Assembly: GCF_024661895.1 (NCBI RefSeq)
Contig: NZ_CP102453.1
Span: 2,418,001-2,482,000, forward strand
Origin: Fundicoccus culcitae
Lineage (GTDB): Bacteria; Bacillota; Bacilli; Lactobacillales; Aerococcaceae
Direction: 5' to 3'
Length of the DNA stretch: 64,000 bases
The notes under the pieces were generated by a model that had not been told where the DNA came from, did not search any database, and saw nothing but the letters and a program-made list of their open reading frames with translations. Of the stretch, positions 35,092 through 45,408 are shown piece by piece (position 1 is the first letter of the stretch; each line of letters starts with the position of its first letter). A program made the translations under genes and the position numbers.

Positions 35092-36846
35092 ATGCGTCGA
35101 TTGACTAAAAAAATTCAACCTTTGCAACGCCTAATTTTTGCGGTGCTCATGATTTTAGCGGCCATTGTTTTAATTGTGGGTTTGTGGGTGTCCTATGTTT
35201 TTCAAAGAAACTTGCTAATTGATCAAACCGCCGAAACCACTCAAATCAATGCCATGCAAGCCAGCGAGTCCTTGCAAAATATGTTTTTTAATATGGACAA
35301 TACACTGCGGGCAGTTTCCATTGAGTTGCAACTCTACGACCATGATTTGGAAGCCATGCAGGAACTGATTGACTCATCGGTTAGTTTAAATCAAGACCTA
35401 GACTCCATTACTATTGTCGATGCAGCAGGGGAGGTCTACGCTTATGCTCCATCTTATCGGCGACTGGCCGATGATGATGGGCCGGTCCAACCCTTAACCG
35501 CAGCTTGGTATGAAGCCGACAAGCAATTTGACCAGTCTTTGTATTCCGTTCCCCATCAACAAACGATTTATCGTCAAAATGATATCAAAGTTATTTCGGT
35601 CACGGTGCCTTTTCTCCATGATGGAGAGGAGTACATTCTAATAGCCGACTTTCATGAAGACCTGTTGGAACGCTACTACAAAGCGGAATTTAACACGACT
35701 TACGGGGACTCGTACATTATTAATCAAGCGGGTGAAATTATTTACACACCGGATAATCTCAATGAAAGAACCTTGGAAATTCATCAAACCCTCCAAGATC
35801 AAAACCTAATCAATCGTTTAATTGTCGAACCGGCCAACGATTTTGTGGTAGCCACTAGCCGTCTAGGCATTACGCCCTGGACCGTGGTGCATATTTCCTA
35901 TATCAACGACCTTATTCAGTCGTCCTTAAATGCCATTCTCCGGTCGTCGGTAGCGATATTTATTGTTTTGATTGTGGTTATTGCCTATATTTCTTTTATC
36001 ACGTCCAATTATATTTCGCGTCCGTTAGAAAATATCGTTGGTAAAATGCAGGCCTTGAACCGTGAAAATATCACTGACTCATACATTGATAACACCAAGT
36101 TGCAAGCTTCCAATACCTATCAGGAAGCCAATATGTTGACACAATCCTACAATCAAATGGTCGACACGATTCTTTACTTGATGTCGCGGATTCAAGCCGA
36201 GGAGAAAGCTTTGCGTAAAAGTGAGCGCAATACCCTGGAAGCTCAAATCCAGCCGCACTTTTTATACAACACCCTCGAATCGATTTTATGGATGATTGAG
36301 CGCGGCAACAACCAAGACGCTTCCGAAATGGTCCGCTCACTCGGCAAAATGTTGCGCATCTCACTCAGCAAAGGCCAAGAAATCATCACCCTCGGTCGCG
36401 AACTGGAACAAGTCGAGCACTACTTCGTCATCCAGTCCTTACGCTACAAAGGCCAGTTCACCTACCAAATAAATATCCCTGCGGAACTCCGTGAGTGCAA
36501 GGTGATTAAGTTGGTCGTGCAACCCCTGGTTGAAAATGCCATTTACCATGGTGTTTCCCGTACGGTGGACATGGGTGAAATTAGTGTATCGGTCCATCGT
36601 GACAAGGACCAAATTTTGTTAACCGTTTCAGACAACGGGCTCGGCATCGAAGAAACAAAGTTAGCCGAAATCCGTGCCCACCTACGGGAACCGAGTGGCA
36701 AGATGGGCTTAGGTTTAATTAATGTTCATCAACGGCTGCAAATTTATTATGGTAAAAACTATGGGGTTACCATTAATAGCGAACTGGATTACGGTACCGA
36801 AGTCACCATTAATTTTCCTCTTGACGAAAGTGAGGTCACCCAATGA
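35092..36846 (+). CDS. Sensor histidine kinase (YesM-like)
   Basis: A 584-residue membrane kinase: helix about 15-38, extracellular sensor (about 39-280, Cache-like), second helix about 283-305, HAMP about 305-360, then the His_kinase domain with His389 in EAQIQPHFLYNTLESIL. The C-terminal ATPase has VVQPLVENAIYHG (N box), DNGLGIEE (G1) and GLGLINVHQRL (G2). Gap of 8 bases to the regulator gene and 4-base overlap (ATGA) with the downstream binding-protein gene. It probably senses a sugar with that protein. Confidence 0.93.
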   Translation: MRRLTKKIQPLQRLIFAVLMILAAIVLIVGLWVSYVFQRNLLIDQTAETTQINAMQASESLQNMFFNMDNTLRAVSIELQLYDHDLEAMQELIDSSVSLNQDLDSITIVDAAGEVYAYAPSYRRLADDDGPVQPLTAAWYEADKQFDQSLYSVPHQQTIYRQNDIKVISVTVPFLHDGEEYILIADFHEDLLERYYKAEFNTTYGDSYIINQAGEIIYTPDNLNERTLEIHQTLQDQNLINRLIVEPANDFVVATSRLGITPWTVVHISYINDLIQSSLNAILRSSVAIFIVLIVVIAYISFITSNYISRPLENIVGKMQALNRENITDSYIDNTKLQASNTYQEANMLTQSYNQMVDTILYLMSRIQAEEKALRKSERNTLEAQIQPHFLYNTLESILWMIERGNNQDASEMVRSLGKMLRISLSKGQEIITLGRELEQVEHYFVIQSLRYKGQFTYQINIPAELRECKVIKLVVQPLVENAIYHGVSRTVDMGEISVSVHRDKDQILLTVSDNGLGIEETKLAEIRAHLREPSGKMGLGLINVHQRLQIYYGKNYGVTINSELDYGTEVTINFPLDESEVTQ

Positions 36847-37916
36847 GAAAAGCAGTGATATTTATTATGTTGGTTTTAAGTGTTTTTGCCGTTGATGGAA
36901 CGGTTTTTGCGGCGGACAAGGACATTAAAATCGGCGTTGTCTACTATAAATTTGACGACGTCTACATTACGTCGGTGCGGATGGCGTTTGAGCGGTTGGT
37001 GGCGGGGTACGATAATGTGGAGGCGCTGACCTTTAATTCGCAAAATGATCAGGCTTTGCAATTTGAGCAAATTGATCAGCTGATTGCAGCCGATGTGGAT
37101 GTGTTGCTGGTGAATATTGTCGACACGCAATGTGCGCATATCGCAGTGGGGAAGGCTGAGGCTGCTGGCTTGCCAATCATTTTGTTTAACCGCGAGTCGG
37201 AGCTGGCGTCCTATAGCGACTATGAAGGCGCGCGTTACGTGGGTTCCATGGCGCTGGAAGCCGGGATTATCCAAGGTGAGATGATCGCGGACTTGTGGTT
37301 GAGCGATCCGGCTTATGACCGCAACGGCAATGGCGTGCTGGATTATGTCATGTTGAGTGGCGATGAAAACAATTTGGAAGCTACTTTGCGTACCATCCAT
37401 TCAGTGAAGACGGTGGAGGAAGCCGGGATTGAGGTGGCCGAGCTTGGGTCAGTCATTGCTTCTTGGGATGCCGACAAAGCCTATGATGCGATGAAAGGCT
37501 GGTTGGCAACTGACATCGATAACATCGACGTGGTGTTTGCCAACAATGACTCCATGGCAGCCGGCGCCATTGTCGCCTTGCAAGAAGAAGGCTTTAATTT
37601 AGGGCAAGATGGGGGTAGTGCGGATGGGGGTAGTGCAGATGGGGGGAGTGCGGACGGGGGGAGTGCGGATGGGGACGGTGCGGGCGGATTTATTCCGGTT
37701 TTTGGCGTCGATGGCACGGAAGAAGCTTTGGATTTGGTGTCACGTGGCATCATGTCAGGCAGTGTCACCCAAGACCAACAAGCCATGGGTGAAGCCATGT
37801 TCAAGCTTGCTTACAACGCCGGCCAAGGCCGCGAATTCTTGGATGGCACCGATTATAGCTATGACGAAAGCGGCCTAGCCGTGAGAATTCCTTACCAAGC
37901 GTTTGTGGTGGAGTAG
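36843..37916 (+). CDS. MglB-like binding protein in the sensor operon, with Gly-Ser-Ala-Asp insertion
   Basis: A 357-residue exported sugar-binding protein paralogous to the mglB product. It shares IKIGVVYYKFDDVYITSVR, IILFNRESEL, DRNGNGVLDYVMLSGDENNLEA (calcium-like loop) and FANNDSMAAGAIVAL. No lipobox Cys follows the signal peptide (TVFA|ADKD). Residues about 256-280 are a low-complexity insert of repeated GGSAD encoded by 15-bp direct repeats, between two conserved strands (NLGQ and FIPVFGVD). It is co-translated with the kinase gene, so I infer a ligand-sensing partner of the kinase rather than a transport component. Confidence 0.87.
   Translation: MRKAVIFIMLVLSVFAVDGTVFAADKDIKIGVVYYKFDDVYITSVRMAFERLVAGYDNVEALTFNSQNDQALQFEQIDQLIAADVDVLLVNIVDTQCAHIAVGKAEAAGLPIILFNRESELASYSDYEGARYVGSMALEAGIIQGEMIADLWLSDPAYDRNGNGVLDYVMLSGDENNLEATLRTIHSVKTVEEAGIEVAELGSVIASWDADKAYDAMKGWLATDIDNIDVVFANNDSMAAGAIVALQEEGFNLGQDGGSADGGSADGGSADGGSADGDGAGGFIPVFGVDGTEEALDLVSRGIMSGSVTQDQQAMGEAMFKLAYNAGQGREFLDGTDYSYDESGLAVRIPYQAFVVE
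37610..37676 (+). repeat. 15-bp minisatellite inside the binding-protein gene
   Basis: Four to five copies of a 15-bp unit (GGGGGTAGTGCGGAT and variants) encode GGSAD repeats in frame. Copy number could change by slippage without breaking the frame. Confidence 0.85.
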
Positions 37917-38216
37917 GTGGGGTGGTGGCGACCCCTGCCTCCCTCCTCGCCATCAATTCGATTAGTTGGCGAAGCTCATCATCCTCTTCGCCATCAATTC
38001 AATTAGATGGCGCAGCTCCCAAACGGTTTCGCCATCAATTAAAATGATCCTTATTAGATGGACTAATCTTAGTTTGACGGTCAATCACTTGTTTTCTCAC
38101 TTACGACGGCGCACACATATTCGGGCAGTTGTTGTGAGCGTGATGGTGAGCGCACACATATTGGAGCAGTTGTTGTGAGCGCGAGCCCAGGCGCACGCAG
38201 GAAATGTCGCTTCTTG
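37917..38216. repeat. Family J and H palindromic repeats left of IS66
   Basis: Three 41-bp units TCGCCATCAATT...TGGCGA start at 37,947, 37,988 and 38,029 (family J). Two 41-bp units GCGCACACATATT...TTGTTGTGAGCG start at 38,109 and 38,150 (family H). A further H hairpin was split by the IS66 insertion. No gene. Confidence 0.8.
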
Positions 38217-38309
38217 GTACGCGCCTAATAGTGAGGTATCTATGAATAAAAAAGTGGACATGCTAAACTAACCCAGACAGATAAACAATCTGGGTTAGGT
38301 GGTTTGATA

Positions 38310-39965
38310 TCAGGCTGCTTTGTTATAACCAGCATCACCAATTACCTTTTTAAGCCCACACGCTTCTTGGATCTCATCGGTCCAAGGCAGATAGCGGCTT
38401 AAATCTGCGTTTGTTATATCGATGATGTTCGGTAGATGGGTAAGTAAGTATTCAATATATTGCTTCCCATCCACGCGATGCAGCTTAGCCGTTTCAATCA
38501 GTGAGAGAAGAACAGCCCCCGCTTGGGCACCATCAAAAGTCGCCGCAAATGGATAGTTCTTTCTCCCCATGACCACAGTTCGTATGGCGCGTTCAGCAGC
38601 GTTATTACTTAACTCTAGACGTCCATCGTTTAGAACCGTATAGAATCGTGTCCGATGATTTTGGGCATAGACAAGCGCTTCACTAAATTTACCAATGGGA
38701 TTACCATTAGCGGCACATTGGTCGATAAAAGTGAATAGCTCATTAAATAATTTTTTGAGAATCCTCTGTCTCTTTTTAAGTCGATCCACAATCGATAATG
38801 ACGCCCATTCACGCTCTTTTTCAAAGATTTTATTAATCATTTCCATGATTTCGCTAACCGGCGTCTCCCCTTGTCCCTTGATAACCACATTGGCTTCGTG
38901 AAATTTTCGCCGTAAATGTGCCCAACAAGCAGCGAGTTCGAGGTCGTCAGAGGAGTCACTCGCATTTCGATAGACCACATACATATCACAGTGGATGGTC
39001 CCGTGGAAATTGCCAATGACATCTTTAAACAAGTTGCCACTACGCCCATCGTGATGTGAAAAACAAATGACTTTATTTTCCACGTGTTTTGAACTGTGAA
39101 GCACCCAGTAATACGTTCGGCTCTTCTTGCTTTCAAGGACACGATAAGTAGTTTCATCCGCATGAACAATATCTTGTTTTTGAAGTTCCGCATGAAAGGC
39201 TTGGAAAATAAACCCTAAATAATATTTGCTGGCATCAATATGCCACCGACAAATAGATGTGCGGGATAAAGGGAACCCTAATTTACGCCAGTGTTGTTCT
39301 TGGCGGTGAGCGGGTACCTTAAGTTCATATTTTTGATAAACAGTTTCGGCAATCATCGAAGCAGAACCAAAACTATTCTTAAAGGGTTGCGCGGGTAATT
39401 TCGATTTAACAAATTGATCGGTATCTTTTTGAGACGAGCAGTGGTCGCATTTATAGCTGTGTTGACGATGATTAATACATTCTAAAGTAGCTGGGATAAA
39501 TTTGAGTTCACGCGTGATACTCGCTAACCCGACGTACGATAGAGAATGATGACAATCACGACACACCTGTTCCTCTTCAGATAAATAATAATTGATATCC
39601 TTTTGAGGATATTGATCTAGAATCTCAGTTTTTCTTCCGACGGATTTTTTTCGGCGGGTGTAGCCTTTTACTTTTGTTTTTTTTTCATCATCTGACTCGT
39701 TAGAACTCGTGTCACCTGATGATCCGTTCGTTGCCTCACCCGTGTCAGCAGCGGCCTGTCCATTAGGAACATGTGTTTCTTTCTTACGGCCAAACAATAA
39801 TTTTTGGAAGTGTAACATTTTTTGTGTCATTTCTTCTAATTGAAGGGCTAACGCATCGGTCTTATCATTGGCTACTTTTAAGTCTTGTTGGAGATGTTTA
39901 ATTTCCAAGGCTTGTTCTTCAATAATTTTATTTTTTTCTAAGATTTCTAATTCTTCTTTTGTCAT
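38310..39965 (-). CDS. tnpC: IS66 transposase (TnpC)
   Basis: A 551-residue DDE transposase. The N-terminal coiled coil (about residues 5-50) is followed by a Gly/Ser/Asp-rich linker and a zinc finger CRDCHHSL...CDHCSS. Catalytic residues lie in DIVHADETTYRVL (D), GTIHCDMYVVYRN (D) and NNAAERAIRTVVMGRKNYPF (E). The start at 39965 is 8 bases after AGAGG; an upstream in-frame GTG overlaps that RBS. Full length for the family. Confidence 0.95.
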   Translation of the reverse strand: MTKEELEILEKNKIIEEQALEIKHLQQDLKVANDKTDALALQLEEMTQKMLHFQKLLFGRKKETHVPNGQAAADTGEATNGSSGDTSSNESDDEKKTKVKGYTRRKKSVGRKTEILDQYPQKDINYYLSEEEQVCRDCHHSLSYVGLASITRELKFIPATLECINHRQHSYKCDHCSSQKDTDQFVKSKLPAQPFKNSFGSASMIAETVYQKYELKVPAHRQEQHWRKLGFPLSRTSICRWHIDASKYYLGFIFQAFHAELQKQDIVHADETTYRVLESKKSRTYYWVLHSSKHVENKVICFSHHDGRSGNLFKDVIGNFHGTIHCDMYVVYRNASDSSDDLELAACWAHLRRKFHEANVVIKGQGETPVSEIMEMINKIFEKEREWASLSIVDRLKKRQRILKKLFNELFTFIDQCAANGNPIGKFSEALVYAQNHRTRFYTVLNDGRLELSNNAAERAIRTVVMGRKNYPFAATFDGAQAGAVLLSLIETAKLHRVDGKQYIEYLLTHLPNIIDITNADLSRYLPWTDEIQEACGLKKVIGDAGYNKAA

Positions 39966-40033
39966 GAATATCACCTCTTTTCACTAAGTTTATTGTACCA
40001 TATTCATGGTATATTTACTAGTAAATATAGCGA

Positions 40034-40378
40034 TTAATCGTTGAAAATAAAAGAAGATTTTAGCGGTGGATTCAAGCTATCTCCACGTAATAATCGTTCG
40101 ATTTGAAAGAGAGAAATTTCCATAAATTTTGGTTCTGTCGTTGGCCATTGGAAGACGCCGCCATCTATACGATAAATCAGCTCAATAAAACGCTGACCAT
40201 CCCAATAGATAATTCGTAAGACCTTTTTCTTACTATTACAAAATAGATAAGCAGCTGACTTATCGCGTACAAAAACGGCACTCGATTGAATCAAGGCTAA
40301 GAGTCGTTGAAGTGCTTGGTTTCCTGGAGAGAATTGAGGCATCAAGTAAAGTGTTTCTGGTACAGTAAAATCGATCAT
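40034..40378 (-). CDS. tnpB: IS66 accessory protein TnpB (Orf2)
   Basis: A 114-residue protein of the IS66 Orf2 family, required with TnpC for transposition but of unknown mechanism. KSAAYLFCNSKKKVLRIIYWDGQRFIELIYRID contains the conserved LxLFxxxxxxxKxLxWDGxGF-like core. ATG at 40378 lies 8 bases after AAGGAG; ATG 40384 is too close. It precedes tnpC. Confidence 0.92.
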   Translation of the reverse strand: MIDFTVPETLYLMPQFSPGNQALQRLLALIQSSAVFVRDKSAAYLFCNSKKKVLRIIYWDGQRFIELIYRIDGGVFQWPTTEPKFMEISLFQIERLLRGDSLNPPLKSSFIFND

Positions 40379-40468
40379 TATCATCGCTCCTTATTGTTGA
40401 TGATTTCATCATACTAAACTAGGATAATTTTAAGAAGATACCTCATTATTAGGCGCGTACGCTTCTTG

Positions 40469-41295
40469 TGTGCGTGAACCTAAGCGGGAAATGTGTGACC
40501 ATAAAATAAACTACAAATTAGGCTATTCGGTCATGAAATTAGGTATTTGGTGATTGATTAGATTTATTTAACGTTTGCTCACTTCCTGCTTACCCCCAAC
40601 CGCCAGAGAGCGAGATGAGAGGCGGATGGCAAGTCCCAACCGCCAGAGAGCGATGTGAGAGGCGGATGGCAAGTCCCAACCGCCAGAGAGTGACGTGAGA
40701 GGCGGATGGCAAGTCCCAACCGCCAGAGAGTGACGTGAGAGGCGGATGGTTGTAAGTGACTGCCAGTCTATGATAGTCCACCTAAAGAAGAAATTCACAA
40801 TAATTATTTGGTAATTGCTTAATCTAGCCACTGCTAAGAGAGCAGTGACCCGCAAAGTGCTATTCTGGCCACTGCTATCAGAGCAGTGACCAGATAAATT
40901 ATTTTTAACTAGAGATTCCTGCAAAAATTTCAAATTGTGATGATCCATTGAAGAAAAGCAGCTTTTTATAGCCTTGATTTATCGCAATCAATAACCGCTC
41001 GTTGTAAGCTGGAAATGAAAGACAGTCGAATAAAGCTAATCGGTCACTAAGCACTTGATTTCGTGACCGAATAAAGCTAATCGGTCATCAAATACCTGAT
41101 TTCGTGACCGAATAAAGCTAATCGGTCATCAAATACCTAATTTCATGACCGATTAGCCTTATTGTAGCCTATTTTACGGTAATACCCATCCCACTTACAC
41201 CAAATTTCTGCTAAAAGCCAGCAATCAAATCAGCCGGCACAGCCAACCACCTTCTATACCACCAATCAACCCCACCACCCCACACATTCCTTCCC
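40469..41295. repeat. Palindromic repeat families D, K and F right of IS66
   Basis: Four 40-bp D units (CCGCCAGAGAG...GGCGG) begin at 40,600, 40,640, 40,680 and 40,720. Two 41-bp K units (CACTGCT...AGCAGTG) begin at 40,829 and 40,870. Three 41-bp F units (CGGTCA...TGACCG) begin at 41,041, 41,082 and 41,123. The order D then K-like block resembles 20.65-21.0 kb. No gene is evident. Confidence 0.85.
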
Positions 41296-41298
41296 AAA

Positions 41299-41340
41299 CA
41301 AAAAACCTGCGGATGTCGATTGTTAGACATCCGCAGGTTT
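41299..41340 (-). terminator. Terminator of the trxB-nrdH operon
   Basis: ACCTGCGGATGTC / GACATCCGCAGGT stem, 8-base loop, followed on the minus strand by TTTTTTG. Confidence 0.9.
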
Positions 41341-41370
41341 GGTTTAAATCTTAAGCCAGGACTACGACGC

Positions 41371-41604
41371 TTATTTCACTAACTGCATCACACGGGCTTG
41401 GTCAAAACCTAGAACCCATTCGCCGTTAATATTTGTTTGTGGAACACCATATTGACCCGTTTCTTGCACTAAACGATTAGCAGCAATCGGGTCTTTTTGA
41501 ACGTTGACTTCAGTAAATTCCAAATTGTTATGCGTTAAAAAGCGTTTCATCATTTCGCAATAAGGGCAAGTGCTCGTTGTATATACTGTAATATTATTTT
41601 TCAT
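41371..41604 (-). CDS. NrdH-like glutaredoxin
   Basis: A 77-residue thioredoxin-fold protein with the redox motif TCPYCEMMKRFL and the cis-Pro segment YGVPQTNINGEWVLGFD. NrdH-type glutaredoxins are reduced by thioredoxin reductase and reduce class Ib ribonucleotide reductase or other disulfides. It directly follows trxB on the same strand (38-base gap), which strengthens that electron route. No ribonucleotide reductase gene is adjacent. A paralogue lies at 45409. Confidence 0.9.
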   Translation of the reverse strand: MKNNITVYTTSTCPYCEMMKRFLTHNNLEFTEVNVQKDPIAANRLVQETGQYGVPQTNINGEWVLGFDQARVMQLVK

Positions 41605-41642
41605 TAATAAGTCTCCTTTTTATTCAGTGATATTTATTGGGG

Positions 41643-42587
<945 letters not shown>

Positions 42588-42622
42588 CTAAATGTTAAAA
42601 GCCTCTAATAAATATCTCTTAA

Positions 42623-42678
42623 CATTCAATTGTTTAATTGAATGATTTAATTATAAACCCATTTCGTTCTTTTGTCAA
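42623..42678 (-). promoter_or_regulatory. trxB promoter with ArsR-type operator
   Basis: Minus strand TTGACA (42673-42678), 17-bp spacer, TATAAT (42650-42655). The inverted repeat CATTCAAT-N6-ATTGAATG (42623-42644) covers the transcription start, a repressor position. A matching 8-6-8 palindrome precedes the nrdH-arsR operon at 45680. Confidence 0.8.
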
Positions 42679-42689
42679 TTTGAATGATT

Positions 42690-44630
42690 GGGTTTTTAGC
42701 GGGAGAGGAGGAAGGTTGGCGTTATGGCGATTCTCATCCTATTCAGAGAGTTACCGGAACAATAATTCAGAGGGAAGCCGGCGTTTGGTAGAACTATATC
42801 CGAGGAAAGCCGGTGTTTGCCGGACGTCAATTCACCGAGACGACCGGCAACCGCGAATGGCGGACTTCCCGCAACAACGACGTCCGGCAAGTTAAGAAAT
42901 AAGCAGGAAAAAGTTGCAACATGGTAGTAAATGAAGAAATGGCGGACGTCGATACACCGGGACGACCGTCAACCGCGAATGCCGGCCTTCCTGCAACAAC
43001 GACGTCCGGCAAGTTGGGAAATAAGCTGAATATTGCTGAAGCCCAGTAGTAAATGAAGAAATGGCGGACGTCAATACACCGGGACGACCGGCAACCGCAA
43101 ATGGCGGACTTCCCGCAACAACGACGTCCGGCAAGTTAAGAAATAAGCTGAAAAAAGTTGAAACACAGTAGCAAATGAAGAAATGGCGGACGTCAATTCG
43201 CCGGGACGACCGGCAACCGCGAATGGCGGACTTCCCGCAAAAACGACGTCCGGCAAGTTGGGAAATAAACTGGAAAAAGCTGAATCACAGTATCAAATGA
43301 AGAAATGGCGGACGTCAATACACCAGGACGACCGGCAACCGCGAATGGCGGACTTCCCGTAAAAACGACGTCCGGCAAGTTGGGGAATAAGCAGGAAATA
43401 GTTGAAACATAGTTGCAAATGAAGAAATGGCGGACGTCAATTCACCGGGACGACCGGCAACCGCGAATGGCGGACTTCCCGCAAAAACGACGTCCGGCAA
43501 GTTGGGAAATAAGCTGAAAATTGCTGAAGCGCAGTTGTAAATGAAGAAATGGCGGACGTCAATACACCGGGACGACCGTCAACCGCGAATGCCGGCCTTC
43601 CCGCAAATACGACGTCCGGCAAGTTAAGAAATAAGCTGAAAAAAGTTGAAACACAGCAGCAAATGAAGAAATGGCGGACGTCAATTCACCGGGACGACCG
43701 GCAACCGCAAATGGCGGCCATCCCGCAAAAACGACGTCCGGCAAGTTAAGAAATAAGCAGAAAAAAGTTGCAACATGGTAGTAAATGAAGAAATGGCGGA
43801 CGTCGATTCACCGGGACGACCGTCAACCGTCAATGCCGGCCATCCCACAACAACGACGTCCGGCAAGTTGGGGAATAAGCAGAAAATTGCTGAAGCACAG
43901 TAGCAAATGAAGAAATGGCGGACGTCGATTCACCGGGACGACCGTCAACCGCGAATGCCGGCCTTCCCGCAACAACGACGTCCGGCAAGTTGGGAAATAA
44001 ACTGGAAAAAGTTGAAGCACAGTAGCAAATGAAGAAATGGCGGACGTCGATTCACCGGGACGACCGGCAACCGCGAATGCCGGCCTTCCCGCAACAACGA
44101 CGTCCGGCAAGTTAAGAAATAAGCAGGAAAAAGTTGCAACATGGTAGTAAATGAAGAAATGGCGGACGTCGATTCACCGGGACGACCGTCAACCGTCAAT
44201 GCCGGCCATCCCACAACAACGACGTCCGGCAAGTTGGGGAATAAGCAGGAAAAAGTTGAAACACAGCAGCAAATGAAGAAATGGCGGACGTCGATTCACT
44301 GGGACGACCGGCAACCGCGAATGGCGGACGTCCCGCAACAACGACGTCCGGCAAGTTGGGGAATAAGCTGAATATTGCTGAAACACAGTAGTAAATGAAG
44401 AAATGGCGGACGTCAATACACCGGGACGACCGGCAACCGCAAATGGCGGACGTCCCGCAACAACGACGTCCGGCAAGTTGGGGAATAAGCTGAATATTGC
44501 TGAATCACAGTAGCAAATGAAGAAATGGCGGACGTCAATTCGCCGGGACGTCCGTCAACCGTCAATTCACCTAGCCGCCCGCCCCCCCAACCGCACTCCC
44601 AACCCCCGCACTCCCAACCCCATTCACCAC
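42690..44630. repeat. 122-bp higher-order tandem array (family C related)
   Basis: About 14 copies of a 122-bp unit, ATGGCGGACGTC...GACGTCCGGCAAG, with starts stepping by 122 (for example 43,071, 43,193, 43,315, 43,437, 43,559, 43,681). Each unit holds three inverted-repeat elements, so 122 is close to three 40.7-bp modules. Copies differ at a few sites, such as GCGGACTTCC versus CCGGCCTTCC. The unit is not a multiple of three and frames through it carry no gene. Confidence 0.9.
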
Positions 44631-44633
44631 ACA

Positions 44634-44676
44634 AAAACAGCATGCCACCCGACTTTCTAGTCTGAGGACATGCTGG
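44634..44676 (-). terminator. Terminator of the nrdH-arsR operon
   Basis: CAGCATG...CATGCTG stem followed on the minus strand by TTTTTGTG, just after the regulator's stop codon. Confidence 0.75.
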
Positions 44677-44688
44677 AAAAGCAGATAT

Positions 44689-45342
44689 TTATTTGGCGGC
44701 TTGCCATTCGAAGACGTCTTCTTCGATGCGGTAAGCTTGGAAGCCTTGTTTCAACATTTGATCGACGGCCTGCGTTGTGTAGATGCAATAAGGGCCGCGA
44801 CAATAGACGGCAAACTGCGAATTTTTGGAGGCGTCGAGTAAAAAGGTGTCCAAATCTTCCATGGGAACGGATAGGGCGCCATCAATATGCTCGCTCTCAT
44901 ATTCCTCGCGTGGACGGATATCCAAAACCGTCATGTCTCCATTGGCGACTCTTTCCAAGACATCATTTTGCGAAATGGTTTGCACATCCGCATAGTCTTC
45001 GTGGAAATCATGCTTCAAGCGCGAAACCTCCGATAATTGATTTTCCGAAATTTTCCACAAAGCGCGCAAAAAGACCTCGACATCCTCGCTGGCTAAGGAA
45101 TAAATCACATATTTGCCTTGCTTTTTATACGTTACCAAATTCGCGTCCAACAAAATTTGCAAATGCCGCGACACATTGGCGACACTCATGCCCGTATTAT
45201 TGGCAATCGTTTCAACCGACTTGGCCCCATTCGTCAACAAATTCAAAATCTCCAGCCGCCGCTCACTCGACAGCGACTTCCCAATGCGCGCATACTGCAA
45301 AAACAGCTGCTCGTTATACTGTGTTGCTTCTTGATTGTCCAT
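44689..45342 (-). CDS. ArsR-type regulator fused to a rhodanese domain
   Basis: A 217-residue fusion. Residues about 10-95 form an ArsR winged helix (LSSERRLEILNLLTNGAKSV, TGMSVANVSRHLQILLDANL). Residues about 115-215 form a rhodanese with the active-site loop VYCRGPYCIYTTQAV, so two Cys are near the catalytic position. Such fusions sense reactive sulfur or redox state. ATG at 45342 is 8 bases after GGAGG. It follows an NrdH-like gene, and matching operators precede both this operon and trxB, so I infer it represses both and is released by thiol oxidation or persulfide. Confidence 0.9.
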   Translation of the reverse strand: MDNQEATQYNEQLFLQYARIGKSLSSERRLEILNLLTNGAKSVETIANNTGMSVANVSRHLQILLDANLVTYKKQGKYVIYSLASEDVEVFLRALWKISENQLSEVSRLKHDFHEDYADVQTISQNDVLERVANGDMTVLDIRPREEYESEHIDGALSVPMEDLDTFLLDASKNSQFAVYCRGPYCIYTTQAVDQMLKQGFQAYRIEEDVFEWQAAK

Positions 45343-45408
45343 TCGCTTCACCTCCCTTTCATTATATCAAACCCTCTAACTAAATATCGCTGTCAATCAC
45401 CTTGTCAT

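Larger units (their letters stand above)
38217..40460 (-). mobile_element. Complete IS66-family insertion sequence, 2244 bp
   Basis: Terminal inverted repeats GTACGCGCCTAATA followed by TGAGGTATCT, about 25 bp with one mismatch, lie at both ends. An exact 8-bp target duplication GCTTCTTG flanks it (38209-38216 and 40461-40468), the expected IS66 size. It carries tnpB and tnpC on the minus strand; there is no separate tnpA. Both genes are intact, so the element may be active. Confidence 0.93.

Noticed and set aside
38217-38240. IS66 ends placed at TAATA, giving GCGCCTAA/TTAGGCGC flanks
   Set aside because: Those flanks are inverted, not direct; extending the inverted repeat to GTACGCGCC yields an exact 8-bp direct duplication.
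42827-44476. Repeated 61- and 95-residue frames in the 122-bp array (MPDVV... on the minus strand)
   Set aside because: They recur because the unit recurs, shift frame each copy, have no RBS and contain no plausible domain.
42690-44630. The 122-bp array as a CRISPR array
   Set aside because: There are no unique spacers; almost the whole unit is repeated, and no cas genes are nearby.
44670-45383. A 237-residue plus-strand frame opposite the ArsR-rhodanese gene
   Set aside because: It is antisense to a clear gene with recognised domains; the composition is rich in Arg/His/Ser as expected for a shadow frame.
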